Below are positions 12,967-21,530 of a stretch of 33,688 nucleotides of DNA, in pieces. This stretch comes from Lachnospiraceae bacterium. Lineage in GTDB: Bacteria; Bacillota; Clostridia; Lachnospirales; Lachnospiraceae. The stretch lies in assembly GCA_017483735.1 (NCBI GenBank), contig JAFUVF010000015.1:1-33688 (forward strand). The letters are read 5' to 3'. Made by a program: the position numbers and the translations under genes. Position 1 is the stretch's first letter. Each line of letters starts with the position of its first letter. The notes under the pieces are model-generated. The model made no database searches, was not told where the DNA came from, and saw only the letters and a list, made by a program, of their open reading frames with translations.

Positions 12967-14469
12967 ATGGGATTTTTGGATAATGTTGTAGCTGCAATAT
13001 CCCCTGAAAGAGCATACAGAAGGGAAGCGTACAGACAGGCTTACGATATGCTTCGCAACTATGATGCAGGCGATTATGACCGACCTAACCAGAATTGGCG
13101 TGTAAGCAATCAGTCAGCCGAACTGACTGACAGATACAGCAGGGATAATGTGAAGGCAAGAGCCAGAGACCTTGAACGCAATTCCGACATAATGAACTCC
13201 ATAATAGGCGCATTCGAAAGAAATGTAGTGGGCGGAGGATACACCATACAGGCAAAGACAGAGGATTCAGACCTCAATAAGACTATAGAGCGCACATGGA
13301 AAAGGTGGTGTAAAAAACAGAATTGTGATGTAACGGGTACGCAGAGCCTTAATCAGATAATACGTATGGCCGTAAAGCGTAAAAAGATAGATGGTGGGAT
13401 ACTGATTTTAAAGAAGTACACCAAAGAGGGCTTTATCCCGTTCAAATTACAGATGATAGAAGTGGATGAGCTGGATATATCGGTAGTGCAGCCTAAGAAC
13501 AGCGGAAATAAGGTAATAGGCGGAATAGAAGTCAATTCCTATAACCGCCCTGTAGGATATTTTATAAAGCAGTATGACCCATCGGGATTCAGCCAGACAG
13601 ACGCAGTATGGGCGGATGCAAAGGATGTTATTTACTACTTTACCAAAAACCGACCGTCACAGATTCGTGAAATATCGGATATGGCACCTACTATCCCAAG
13701 AATAAGGGATATCAATGAGTTTATGATGGCTGTATCCGTAAAGGAAAGGATAGAAGCCTGCCTTTCAATATTTATAAAGAAGAGTCTGCCCACCACGGGT
13801 ATAGGCAGAACGGGTGCGGCCGAAGCGGACAGGGTAAGCTATGACGGAAAGTTGTTAAGCCCCGGAATGATTAAGGAACTCAATGCAGGGGATGAGATAC
13901 AGGTGGTAAATCCTGCAGGACAGGCTTCCGATGCTACGAGCTTCACTAAGCTTCAACAAGGACTTGTTGGAGCAGGACAGGGAGTAAGCTATGAGGCAAC
14001 GAGCCGTGATATGTCAAAAAGTACATATTCATCGGCAAGACAGGGAATGATTGAGGATGAGCTTACCTATAAGAAAGAAAAGGAGCTTCTCTGCGAAGTA
14101 TTGGACGAGATATATGAAACCTTTGTGATATCAGCCGTTCTTTGCGGGGAGATAGATATACAGGATTTCTGGACGAACAAGGAAAGATATCTGAACCATG
14201 AATGGGTCCAGGAACCGAAAGCCTGGATAGATCCGCAGAAGGAAGCCAATGCAAACAGGATTGCGATTGAAACAGGTCAGAAAACATACAAACAGATAGC
14301 CGCAGAAAGTGGAAGAGACTGGCGGGATCAGATAGACGATATGGCGGAAGTCATTGAATACGCAAACGACAAAGGCATTGATATGGGAGAGATATTATAT
14401 GGCATCAAGAAGGAGGAAACAAAAGTCTATGAAGATGAAGAGAATGGAGAGAGCCATGGAGCTTCTTGA
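12967..14469 (+). CDS. Portal protein (lambda gpB-like)
   Basis: A 500-residue protein whose first part (RDLERNSDIMNSIIGAFERNVVGGGYTIQAKT, then WKRWCKKQNCDVTG) is the standard start of lambda-family portals. It continues with GGILILKKY, GYFIKQYDPSG and the late ATSRDMSKSTYSSARQGMIEDE, all recognisable portal blocks. Twelve copies form the DNA entry ring at one capsid vertex. The C-terminus is an acidic tail whose coding sequence overlaps the protease gene by 41 nt. Confidence 0.9.
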   Translation: MGFLDNVVAAISPERAYRREAYRQAYDMLRNYDAGDYDRPNQNWRVSNQSAELTDRYSRDNVKARARDLERNSDIMNSIIGAFERNVVGGGYTIQAKTEDSDLNKTIERTWKRWCKKQNCDVTGTQSLNQIIRMAVKRKKIDGGILILKKYTKEGFIPFKLQMIEVDELDISVVQPKNSGNKVIGGIEVNSYNRPVGYFIKQYDPSGFSQTDAVWADAKDVIYYFTKNRPSQIREISDMAPTIPRIRDINEFMMAVSVKERIEACLSIFIKKSLPTTGIGRTGAAEADRVSYDGKLLSPGMIKELNAGDEIQVVNPAGQASDATSFTKLQQGLVGAGQGVSYEATSRDMSKSTYSSARQGMIEDELTYKKEKELLCEVLDEIYETFVISAVLCGEIDIQDFWTNKERYLNHEWVQEPKAWIDPQKEANANRIAIETGQKTYKQIAAESGRDWRDQIDDMAEVIEYANDKGIDMGEILYGIKKEETKVYEDEENGESHGAS

Positions 14470-15091
14470 AAAAGCGGAAGACGCAAAGTATGGTGTCCAG
14501 TACCGGGATATAGAGATGGATTCCATAAGGTCAGTTGAAGGAGAAGGCAATGAAAGAAAGTTCGAGGTCTCATTCTCCTCGGAAGTTCCTTATAGAAGGT
14601 ATTTCGGCGATGAGATTCTGTGCCATGATGACGGAGCGGTGGATATGTCAAGGCTCAACACGATAGGATGTGTGCTTTTCAACCATAACCGTGACCGCAT
14701 TATGGGGAAGATAATAAAGGCGTCCATAAAGGACAAGAGGGGCATTGCAACGATAGAATTCGACAAAGACCCCGATGCGGAGATGATTTACCAAAAGGTT
14801 TTAAACGGAACCCTCAAAGGAATATCCGTAGGATATCAGGTACAGATATATGAGGATGTTAAAAAGGGCGCAAAATCCAGTAACGGGAGATTTAAAGGTC
14901 CCTGTTATGTGGCAACCAAATGGATGCCATACGAGATATCCATAGTGAGTGTACCGGCAGACGGCACCGTCGGAGTAGGACGTGAGGTCGAAGTTGCACC
15001 GGTGCAACCGAAAACGGGAGTAAGCAGCTTTTACTATGATGAAAAGCAGCTCCAGATAAACCAAAATTTCATAGGAGGTAAAAAAGTATGA
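14429..15091 (+). CDS. Prohead protease
   Basis: A 220-residue protein of the HK97-type prohead protease fold: REIEM-like start, FEVSFSSEVPYRRYFGDEIL, then the catalytic His in GCVLFNHNRDRIMGKI and the later Ser in GTLKGISVGYQV, the two residues expected of the S78-type site. I chose ATG 14429, about 12 nt after AGGAGG. It matures the capsid by cleaving scaffold or major capsid. Its tail carries EVAPVQP, encoded by the third copy of the palindrome, in what looks like a disordered region. It overlaps the capsid gene by 4 nt (ATGA). Confidence 0.8.
   Translation: MKMKRMERAMELLEKAEDAKYGVQYRDIEMDSIRSVEGEGNERKFEVSFSSEVPYRRYFGDEILCHDDGAVDMSRLNTIGCVLFNHNRDRIMGKIIKASIKDKRGIATIEFDKDPDAEMIYQKVLNGTLKGISVGYQVQIYEDVKKGAKSSNGRFKGPCYVATKWMPYEISIVSVPADGTVGVGREVEVAPVQPKTGVSSFYYDEKQLQINQNFIGGKKV
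14993..15008. repeat. 16-bp perfect palindrome, copy 3 (in coding sequence)
   Basis: GTTGCACCGGTGCAAC in the 3' end of the protease gene, 80 nt before the capsid start, read as V-A-P-V-Q as in copy 2, with the same flanking GAA and C. Confidence 0.9.
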
Positions 15092-16596
15092 ATTTGGAAC
15101 AGATGATTCAGAGACAGCAGGAGCTCATCAATACGGCAAGAGCTGCACAGAGAGAGCTTACTGCGGAGGAACAGACTGAATTCGACAGCCTGCAGCGTTC
15201 GATAGACGCAGCAAGGGCTGTACAGGCTGCTCCTACTGCACAGGCTGAACAGCCCGTACAGGACAACACAAACGCTATCCGTGAGCAGGAGAGAAACCGT
15301 ATTCGTGAGATTGGCGCAATGTGTGAACATTTTGGCGTTGAGGCAAGGGAGTTTATCGACAACGGCACATCCGTTGAGGATGCAAGACGTTCCATAATGG
15401 AGAAGCTTATGCAGACTTCCGCACCTACAAGCCAGAGAGGCAGCGCAGAGGTAGTTACGGATGAGCAGGATAAATTCCGCAATGCAGCATCCGACGCACT
15501 TTTACTCAGGGCAGGCATTGAGCTTGAAAATCCTGCGGAGGGAGCAAATGAGCTCCGTGCAATGTCCTTAAGGGATATGGCTATCGAGAGCTTGGAGAGG
15601 GAAGGCGAGAGCGGACTCAACAGAAAGAGTTCCGATGAGCTGTTCAATACTTTGCAGAGACAGTTCTACAATCCTACGGCAGCATTCCCCTCAATCCTTG
15701 ACAATGCAATCAACAAGGCATATGTAGAGGGACACAAGACCGCAGCGGTAACCTTCGACCAGTTTACCAAGAAGGGAAGCTTAAAGGACTTCAAGACCGT
15801 TGACAACAACTATATTGCAGGTCCTGTCGGAGAGTTCCTTGAAGTTCCCGAGGGAGGAGAGCTTAAGCATGATGTTCCCAGAGACGAGAAGCGTCCGACA
15901 AGAAAATTAAAGACATACGGGAGACAGTTTACCCTGTCACGTCAGGCTTTTATCAATGACGACATCGACCTTGTGACAAGGATTCCTGCAAGATATGCAG
16001 CCGCCGCAAGAAAGACCATCAATAAGCAGGTATATCAGATCCTTGTCAATAACTCTGCAATATATGACGGAACACCGCTTTTCTCTGCAGCGCATAAAAA
16101 CCTCATGACAAGCGGAAGCGGTATTACACAGGCAGCTATGCAGGCTATGATTACGGCTTTACAGACTCAACATGATGAGTTCGGGCAGGCTATTATCGTA
16201 CGCCCCGCAAGCATCGTCGTTCCTGCCGGAATGGGCTTTGACATCTATACGTTGTTCAACAGTCCTACTATCAACACCAGCGGAAACACCCAGGCGGTAA
16301 ATCCTCTGTACCGCTATGCAAATCAGATACAGGTTATAGAGGATCCTACAATCAATGTATTAAGCGGAGGCTTCGGCAATGTGATGCCGTGGTTCCTGCT
16401 TGGAGCAAAGGATGATACGGATTTCATAGAGGTTGATTATCTGAACGGGCAGGAGGTGCCTACAATAAGAAGAATGGAGACTCCCGGACAGCTTGGGTAT
16501 GTATGGGACATCTATCTTGACTGGGGCATCTCGGTAATGGATTTCCGTGGAGCAATCAAGAATCCGGGCGTTGCTATAAATGACCCGCTCGCATAA
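15088..16596 (+). CDS. Major capsid protein (Mu gpT-like fold)
   Basis: A 502-residue protein. Residues 1-130 are helical, rich in Gln, Ala and Glu (RQQELINTARAAQRELTAEEQTEFDSLQRSIDAARA), which looks like a delta/scaffold domain removed by the neighbouring protease. The rest contains KAYVEGHKTAAVTFDQFTKKGSLKDFKTVDN, RKLKTYGRQFTLSRQAFINDDIDLVTRIPARYAAAARKTINK and the late TPLFSAAHKN, typical of Mu gpT-like HK97-fold capsids. It forms the icosahedral shell. The strong AGGAGG and location after the protease agree with high expression. Confidence 0.9.
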   Translation: MNLEQMIQRQQELINTARAAQRELTAEEQTEFDSLQRSIDAARAVQAAPTAQAEQPVQDNTNAIREQERNRIREIGAMCEHFGVEAREFIDNGTSVEDARRSIMEKLMQTSAPTSQRGSAEVVTDEQDKFRNAASDALLLRAGIELENPAEGANELRAMSLRDMAIESLEREGESGLNRKSSDELFNTLQRQFYNPTAAFPSILDNAINKAYVEGHKTAAVTFDQFTKKGSLKDFKTVDNNYIAGPVGEFLEVPEGGELKHDVPRDEKRPTRKLKTYGRQFTLSRQAFINDDIDLVTRIPARYAAAARKTINKQVYQILVNNSAIYDGTPLFSAAHKNLMTSGSGITQAAMQAMITALQTQHDEFGQAIIVRPASIVVPAGMGFDIYTLFNSPTINTSGNTQAVNPLYRYANQIQVIEDPTINVLSGGFGNVMPWFLLGAKDDTDFIEVDYLNGQEVPTIRRMETPGQLGYVWDIYLDWGISVMDFRGAIKNPGVAINDPLA

Positions 16597-16613
16597 GAAG
16601 GAGGTAAATGAAA

Positions 16614-16943
16614 ATGGCTAAGGCTACATATTATCAGAGGGGCGAAACCCTCGATTACAAGAATAGCGGGAACACAGTGATAGAGGCAAATACTATCATT
16701 GATCTTGGTACCAGAATCGGAGTGGCAGGCACCAGCATTAACCCCGACGAGCTGGGAGATATCCATGTGACCGGAGTTTTCAAGATTGCCAAGACCGGAA
16801 CTGATGCGATAGCGCAGGGAGCGGCGGTGTATTTCGACGGTACCGGTATCACTAACGATAACTCTTCAACTACTCCCGCCGGATATGCTGCATATGCGGC
16901 GGAGGCAGCCGACACAGAGATATATGTAAAGCTTCTGGGATAA
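16614..16943 (+). CDS. Capsid decoration/stabilising protein (DUF2190)
   Basis: A 109-residue protein; ATG 16614 is 9 nt from AAGGAGG whereas ATG 16608 is only 3 nt away. The sequence ATYYQRGETLDYKNSGNTVIEANTIIDLGTRIGVAGTSINPDELGDIHVTGVFKIAKTGTDAIAQGAAVYFD is a beta-rich DUF2190 pattern. These proteins follow the major capsid gene in many phages and probably bind the shell surface, like lambda gpD (family knowledge). Confidence 0.8.
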   Translation: MAKATYYQRGETLDYKNSGNTVIEANTIIDLGTRIGVAGTSINPDELGDIHVTGVFKIAKTGTDAIAQGAAVYFDGTGITNDNSSTTPAGYAAYAAEAADTEIYVKLLG

Positions 16944-16953
16944 GGAGGTATCT

Positions 16954-17247
16954 ATGGCTAATTCGGGAAACATGGCGATAGGCAAGAACCTCGTCGCAAC
17001 TTATCCGATACTGTATCTCTCAAAGCAGTATAATCCCGGAGATATACTGCCGGCCAATGATGAGAGCATGGTCAAAGCATGGCTCGAAGCAAAGACCGCA
17101 GTATGGATGGAAGAGAAGACGGAGACAGCAAAGGCAGTCCCTGTAACCGCCGAAGGCGGACTTCCCGGTGAGGCTGTAAGCTCGGAGAGTACGGAAAATC
17201 TTGTCGGAAAAGTGCCAAAGACCGCAAGCAGAAAGAAAAAGGCATAA
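16954..17247 (+). CDS. Small head-region protein, function unknown
   Basis: A 97-residue protein behind TAAGGAGG. The first half LVATYPILYLSKQYNPGDILPANDESMVKAWLEAKTAVWMEE may be a small structured domain; the rest is a low-complexity Ala/Glu/Lys tail ending RKKKA. The position between decoration protein and connector genes suggests head completion or a minor capsid component. Not recognised further. Confidence 0.5.
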   Translation: MANSGNMAIGKNLVATYPILYLSKQYNPGDILPANDESMVKAWLEAKTAVWMEEKTETAKAVPVTAEGGLPGEAVSSESTENLVGKVPKTASRKKKA

Positions 17248-17250
17248 GGC

Positions 17251-17589
17251 ATGACTTTCAAAGAGCAGGTGCAACTGGATAACGCAAAGGTTTTTTTGAA
17301 CTTTGATGAATTTGCCATCAAGGAAACCATCAACGGCAAAGAGATGCTGTGCATTGTGGATAACAATGAGATGATAGAAAGGGAAACCCGCTATAACCAT
17401 AAAGGGGAATATTCTGACGGCGTTTTTGCCAAACAGCTTCTCATATATGTCCTTTCCGAAGAGTTCGGTGCTCTGCCTGCCATAGGCAGAGTGCTGACAT
17501 TCGGTAAAAAGCAGTACAGAATCACGGATGCCATAGATGAGGATGGTATATATTCACTCAGCTTGGAGGCTAACAAGACCACGGTATGA
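17251..17589 (+). CDS. Head-tail connector protein (candidate)
   Basis: A 112-residue beta-rich protein. FEEFAIKETINGKEM-like opening, then a middle loop (KGEYSDGVFAKQLLIYVLSEEFGALPAIGRVLTFGKKQYRITDAIDEDGIYSLSLEANKT) resembling the barrel-type stopper proteins (lambda FII / SPP1 gp16 class). Assignment rests on size, fold pattern and gene order. ATGA overlap with the next gene. Confidence 0.5.
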   Translation: MTFKEQVQLDNAKVFLNFDEFAIKETINGKEMLCIVDNNEMIERETRYNHKGEYSDGVFAKQLLIYVLSEEFGALPAIGRVLTFGKKQYRITDAIDEDGIYSLSLEANKTTV

Positions 17590-18200
17590 TACATTATGCA
17601 GTCGATATGGACGATCTGACAAGGATTGAATCAGCGTTGGGAATGCTTAAGGATAAAACCCCGATGTCACTCCGTACAGCTATAAACAGGACGGCCACAG
17701 AGACACAAAAACTCCTGTTGGATGAAGCTTCGGGAAGATATTACTTCAAACGCAGCGAAGCCAAAAAGACCATGAGTATCAAAAAAGCCACAACAAGGAA
17801 CCTTGAAGCAATCGTGTACTCACAGGGTGCTCCTCTCGAACTGTACGGAGCCAAAGTGCTGCCAAAGGCATATAATCCCAAAAACCGTCCCAAGGCAGGA
17901 CACAAGGGTAATGTCAAGAAATCGAACAGCGCAAAGTATCTGTATCTAAAGTCCTCCGGCAAAGACAGGTACAAGGCATTCGTAGTGAAGTATAAAAACG
18001 GACACATCAGCATAGCACAGAGACGCCCCGGCACTTCAATGAGAGGAAATATCCATAAGGAAGCGATAAAGAATCTCTACACTACTTCAATTCCGGCAAT
18101 GCTCGGATACGAGCAGGGAATATACGGAATCGTGAAGCCCCAAATAGAGAGTATGCTCATTAAGAACATACAGGCGCAGGCATCAAGGTATCTGAGTTAA
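17586..18200 (+). CDS. Minor tail protein Z-like / neck protein
   Basis: A 204-residue basic protein. MSLRTAINRTATETQKLLLDEASGRYYFKRSEAKKTMSIKKAT is the recognisable start of the gpZ/HK97 gp10-like tail completion family, followed by a Gly/Lys-rich middle and a helical C-terminus. It should form part of the neck that joins tail to head. It is translationally coupled to the preceding connector gene. Confidence 0.65.
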   Translation: MIHYAVDMDDLTRIESALGMLKDKTPMSLRTAINRTATETQKLLLDEASGRYYFKRSEAKKTMSIKKATTRNLEAIVYSQGAPLELYGAKVLPKAYNPKNRPKAGHKGNVKKSNSAKYLYLKSSGKDRYKAFVVKYKNGHISIAQRRPGTSMRGNIHKEAIKNLYTTSIPAMLGYEQGIYGIVKPQIESMLIKNIQAQASRYLS

Positions 18201-18211
18201 AGGAGGACATG

Positions 18212-18682
18212 ATGACACCAAACGAGCTGCAGGATGCACTTGTAGAAGAACTAAAAGAAATGTTGTCGGATTATACCATGCGTACTCCGTACAGCACCGA
18301 AAGAAAAGCTGTGAGTGTATACAAACAGAGTCTTCCGGTACTGGAAACGGATGATGAAGAGGACCCTGTTCCTTACATCATAGTAAGGCTTCAGGGCGGT
18401 AATGAGAAAATTGAGAGAGACAGCTCATATACCGTAAAGCTCACTATCATCATAGCCACATGGGATGATTCTTTGGATATGCAGGGCTATCAAGATGTAA
18501 TGAATATCATAAACAGGATATACATTCGTTTTCACAAGAGCCCGAATTTAAAAAATATAGCGCAATATGCCGGCGAATGGAACTGGGCCATACAGGAGGA
18601 AGACTACTACCCGTATTTTTTCGGAGCCTGTTCCATGGAATTCGTGATTGCGGCTGTAAGAAGGGAGGATGAATTCGCATGA
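18212..18682 (+). CDS. Tail terminator protein (candidate)
   Basis: A 156-residue acidic protein. Of two adjacent ATG codons I prefer 18212, 5 nt from AGGAGG. The middle VPYIIVRLQGGNEKIERDSSYTVKLTIIIATWDDSLDMQGYQDVMNIINRIYIRF matches tail terminators: a beta sheet with a following helix. Terminators cap the tail tube and set its end. The placement before the sheath gene agrees. It overlaps the next gene by 4 nt. Confidence 0.65.
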   Translation: MTPNELQDALVEELKEMLSDYTMRTPYSTERKAVSVYKQSLPVLETDDEEDPVPYIIVRLQGGNEKIERDSSYTVKLTIIIATWDDSLDMQGYQDVMNIINRIYIRFHKSPNLKNIAQYAGEWNWAIQEEDYYPYFFGACSMEFVIAAVRREDEFA

Positions 18683-18978
18683 GTAAGAAAACGGAGAACA
18701 GGGAAGCGGAAGCCAAAACCGAAATCAGAGAAGCTTCCAAAAGGAAAAATACCGATGTGATGTATCTCGGTCCCACGATACCCGGAGCATTGAAAAAGGG
18801 TACCGTATACAAGGATGGAGTACTCCCTGAAAGAGCTGTAGACTGCATCACAGAATTTCCGGCAATGAAGATTCTTTTCGTCGAAGTAGATGATAAGAAG
18901 CTCGCTGAAGCAATGAACAATTTAAACAAGCGGAGCGCTCTTAGTGCAATCTATGAGCAGACCGCAAAAAAATTCTAA
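18679..18978 (+). CDS. Hypothetical protein upstream of the tail sheath
   Basis: A 99-residue protein: charged N-terminus (KKTENREAEAKTEIREASKRKN), then DVMYLGPTIPGALKKGTVYKDGVLPERAVDCITEFPAMKILFVEVDDKKLAEAMNNLNK. The central part may be a small beta barrel. Family unknown; likely a conserved companion of contractile-tail genes given its conserved position before the sheath. Confidence 0.5.
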   Translation: MSKKTENREAEAKTEIREASKRKNTDVMYLGPTIPGALKKGTVYKDGVLPERAVDCITEFPAMKILFVEVDDKKLAEAMNNLNKRSALSAIYEQTAKKF

Positions 18979-18992
18979 GGAGGTAAAATAAT

Positions 18993-20435
18993 ATGCCCAG
19001 ATATGAACACGGTGTGAGAGTATCGGAATCGCCTACCAATATCCCTACTCCCATATCATTTGACGCAGGAGTACCGGTAATATTCGGTACATCGCCTGTA
19101 AATCTTGCATCCGACCCCTCGAATGCAACGAACAAGCTCTTCCTCTGCAATACCTTTGATGAGGCAAAAGCGGCAGTGGGGTATTCAGAGGACTATGATT
19201 ACACCCTGAATCAGGCTATAGATGCTTTTTTCAAGGCGTTTGCAATCGGTCCGGTAGTACTCTGCAATGTGCTTGATCCTGCAACCAACAAGGAAACCTT
19301 CACGGAGGCGGAGGTGGAGATAAAGGACGGGCAGGCAGTAGCCGCAACCGCAGGAATACTCCTCGACAGTCTTGTGGTAAAGAACGGAGAAACGGCTCTC
19401 ACAAAGAATGAGGACTATACAGTCGCATTCGATGACGAGGGGAAGCTCGTAGTGACCATGATAAACACAACGCCTGTAAAGATAAACTTAAGCGGAAATA
19501 AGCTTAAGCCGTCAACCGTAACAAATGCGCAGGTAATCGGCGCATATGATTCCACCACAGGAGTGGAGACAGGTCTTGAACTGGTAAGAGAGGTATTCCC
19601 GAAGTTCAACCTTACGCCGTCACTCATAGTAGCTCCCGGCTTCTCAAAGAATGCCGCTGTGGGCGCTGCAATGATTAACAAGTGTACGGAGATAAGTGGG
19701 CTCTTTACCTGCGAGTGTGTAATTGACCTCGATACAACCACGGCAACCAAATATACCGATGTCGAGAACGCAAAGAAGAGTGCAGGATACACCAGCGAGC
19801 ACGCTATATTGCTTTGGCCGTGCATCAAGTACAACGACAAAGTGATGTTCTACTCCGCTATGTATGCGGCAATGGTATCATACAACGATTACGCAAACGA
19901 CAATATTCCCGGGTTGTACTCTTCGAATATCGACTGCAAAGCACAGGCAGCCGTTTTGGAGAATGGAACGGAAGTCGTTCTCGATATCAGACAGGCGGAT
20001 GACTATATTAACGCCTTCGGCGTGGTAACCGTCTTCAATATGAACGGATTCAAGGCATGGGGAAACAACACGGCAGCGTATCCCGATGTAACCGATCCCA
20101 AGGACAGATGGATTTCGTGCAGGAGATTCTTCTCATGGTGGGGCAATACATTCATTGTAACCTACTTTGAAAAGGTGGACAATCCTGCAAATTACAGACT
20201 TGTGGAGAGTATCGTGGATTCCGAAAACGTAAGGGGCAATTCACTCGTATCAATGAACAAGTGTGCAGGGCTGCGCATGGAGTTCAATATCGATGACAAC
20301 CCCGTAGAACAGATACTGAACGGAAAGATAGTCTTTAAGGAGTATCTTGCACCGTACACACCCGCCGAGGACATTCTCAATGTTCTCGAATTCGATCCCA
20401 CTATGATTGAGGCGGCTTTAGGAGGAGGTGAATAA
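18993..20435 (+). CDS. Contractile tail sheath protein
   Basis: A 480-residue protein behind TAAGGAGG. The start HGVRVSESPTNIPTPISFDAGVPVIFGTSPVN is the classic sheath opening. The end region contains DRWISCRRFFSWWGNTFIVTYFEKVDNPANYRLVESIVDSENVRGNSLV and the C-terminal GKIVFKEYLAPYTPAEDILNVLEFDP, which makes the intersubunit handshake strands. It forms the outer contractile tube and defines this phage as a myovirus. Confidence 0.95.
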   Translation: MPRYEHGVRVSESPTNIPTPISFDAGVPVIFGTSPVNLASDPSNATNKLFLCNTFDEAKAAVGYSEDYDYTLNQAIDAFFKAFAIGPVVLCNVLDPATNKETFTEAEVEIKDGQAVAATAGILLDSLVVKNGETALTKNEDYTVAFDDEGKLVVTMINTTPVKINLSGNKLKPSTVTNAQVIGAYDSTTGVETGLELVREVFPKFNLTPSLIVAPGFSKNAAVGAAMINKCTEISGLFTCECVIDLDTTTATKYTDVENAKKSAGYTSEHAILLWPCIKYNDKVMFYSAMYAAMVSYNDYANDNIPGLYSSNIDCKAQAAVLENGTEVVLDIRQADDYINAFGVVTVFNMNGFKAWGNNTAAYPDVTDPKDRWISCRRFFSWWGNTFIVTYFEKVDNPANYRLVESIVDSENVRGNSLVSMNKCAGLRMEFNIDDNPVEQILNGKIVFKEYLAPYTPAEDILNVLEFDPTMIEAALGGGE

Positions 20436-20437
20436 AG

Positions 20438-20965
20438 ATGAGTTCAATAACCAATATTCCCGAGGTTATCAATAATTTCAACGCATATCACAACGGAAAT
20501 GTACTTGTCGGAGTGACCGGACAGGTAAATATCCCAAATTTCGAAGCAATTACTGAGGAGATAAGCGGTGCCGGTATCCTTGGAAGCTATGAGACCAGTA
20601 TTCCGGGATTCTATTCATCCATCGCACAGGAGGTGCCTTTCAGAATCCTTGACAATGACATATTCAGCCTTATGAATCCCTCGGAGCCTGTAGACCTTAC
20701 CTTCAGGGCAAGCGAACAGTCCACGGTAAAAACCACAGGAGCCTTGGACTACAAGGGCATGAGAATAGTCGAGAGGGGAAGATTAAAGAGCTTTACCCCC
20801 GGAAAGCTGGAAATCGGAAAGGCTATGGAGGCAACCGTTACATTGGAGCTTCTCTATATCCTTATCGAGGTAGACTCTAAGAAAATGCTCGAGTATGACA
20901 AGCTCAACTCGGTATTCATAGTTAATGAAGTAGATCTTCTCGAGAAAGTGAGGGCATACAGCTGA
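20438..20965 (+). CDS. Tail tube protein (P2 FII-like)
   Basis: A 175-residue protein immediately downstream of the sheath, with SSITNIPEVINNFNAYHNGNVLVGVTGQVNIPNFEAITEEISGAG and the later YKGMRIVERGRLKSFTPGKLEIGKAMEATVTLELLYI. These are the standard blocks of P2-type tube proteins. It forms the inner tube through which DNA passes. The stop overlaps the next start (TGATG). Confidence 0.9.
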   Translation: MSSITNIPEVINNFNAYHNGNVLVGVTGQVNIPNFEAITEEISGAGILGSYETSIPGFYSSIAQEVPFRILDNDIFSLMNPSEPVDLTFRASEQSTVKTTGALDYKGMRIVERGRLKSFTPGKLEIGKAMEATVTLELLYILIEVDSKKMLEYDKLNSVFIVNEVDLLEKVRAYS

Positions 20966-21339
20966 TGGATGACAAGAAGAACGTATTCGACGAGAGCAAG
21001 GTGGCAGATACCGCCATTGAAACGAAAATTGAACCCGCAGAGGAGTCCGATGATGATGTCGTAGTAGTATTCAAAAAGCCCTATACCTTTGAGGGGAAGG
21101 AATACACGCAGATCAATCTCTCCGGTATGGAGGATATGGATGCAAAGGACTTTATCGCAGTCAACAAGCAGTTTGCAAGAGCAAATGAGGGCACCAGCGT
21201 TATGCCGGAGTTCTCTCCTGAGTTTGCACTTATGTTTGCGGCGAGGGCAACCAAGCTCCCGATAGAGTTCTTTTACGGCCTTCCTGTAAAGGAAGTAATC
21301 AGAATCAAAAACCGTGTTTCAAATTTTTTCTTCGCATAG
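20965..21339 (+). CDS. Tail assembly chaperone, short form (E)
   Basis: A 124-residue acidic protein: EPAEESDDDVVVVFKKPYTFEGKEYTQINLSGMEDMDAKDFIAVNKQFARAN, then SPEFALMFAARATKLPIEFFYGLPVKEVIRIKNRVSNFF. It matches the phage tail assembly chaperone family found between tube and tape measure. Near its end the heptamer TTTTTTC lets ribosomes shift -1 and extend the protein into the E' frame. Chaperones of this kind coat the tape measure during tail assembly (established for lambda and P2). Confidence 0.85.
   Translation: MDDKKNVFDESKVADTAIETKIEPAEESDDDVVVVFKKPYTFEGKEYTQINLSGMEDMDAKDFIAVNKQFARANEGTSVMPEFSPEFALMFAARATKLPIEFFYGLPVKEVIRIKNRVSNFFFA
21324..21330 (+). other. -1 programmed frameshift site (TTTTTTC)
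   Basis: The heptamer T-TTT-TTC in the reading frame of E is a classical X-XXY-YYZ slippery site. The zero frame stops 7 nt later at TAG (21337-21339); the -1 frame stays open to 21530. A small GGG/CCC pairing lies directly downstream, but I see no strong pseudoknot. E to E' frameshifting at this place is known for lambda G/GT and P2 E/E'. Confidence 0.8.
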
Positions 21340-21530
21340 GGATGTCCCCATCCGACAGTAGTAATTTGAACAGGGTAATTGTAAGGCTGGCGATGACAGT
21401 GCAGACGGGTATCGATTACCTGTCTGGGCTGCCCGTCACAGAGCTATTGGATGTGATTAAAGAGGTAGCGGAAATTGGCGACGAACGGAAAAGAGTACAA
21501 GCTGGGAATACGCATAGTAGGAAGTATTGA
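21330..21530 (+). CDS. Tail assembly chaperone extension (E'), -1 frame
   Basis: Continuing from the slippery site, the -1 frame reads LRIGMSPSDSSNLNRVIVRLAMTVQTGIDYLSGLPVTELLDVIKEVAEIGDERKRVQAGNTHSRKY. The 122 residues of E up to the shift plus 66 of E' give a fusion of about 188 residues. The E' end overlaps the tape measure start by 56 nt, as E' overlaps T in P2. An independent start at ATG 21342 has no ribosome-binding site, which supports production only by frameshift. Confidence 0.75.
   Translation, partial: LRIGMSPSDSSNLNRVIVRLAMTVQTGIDYLSGLPVTELLDVIKEVAEIGDERKRVQAGNTHSRKY

Noticed and set aside
20965..21530. E/E' split as a sequencing error or broken gene
   Set aside because: A perfect slippery heptamer in the right phase and the known E/E' arrangement explain the split better than an error.
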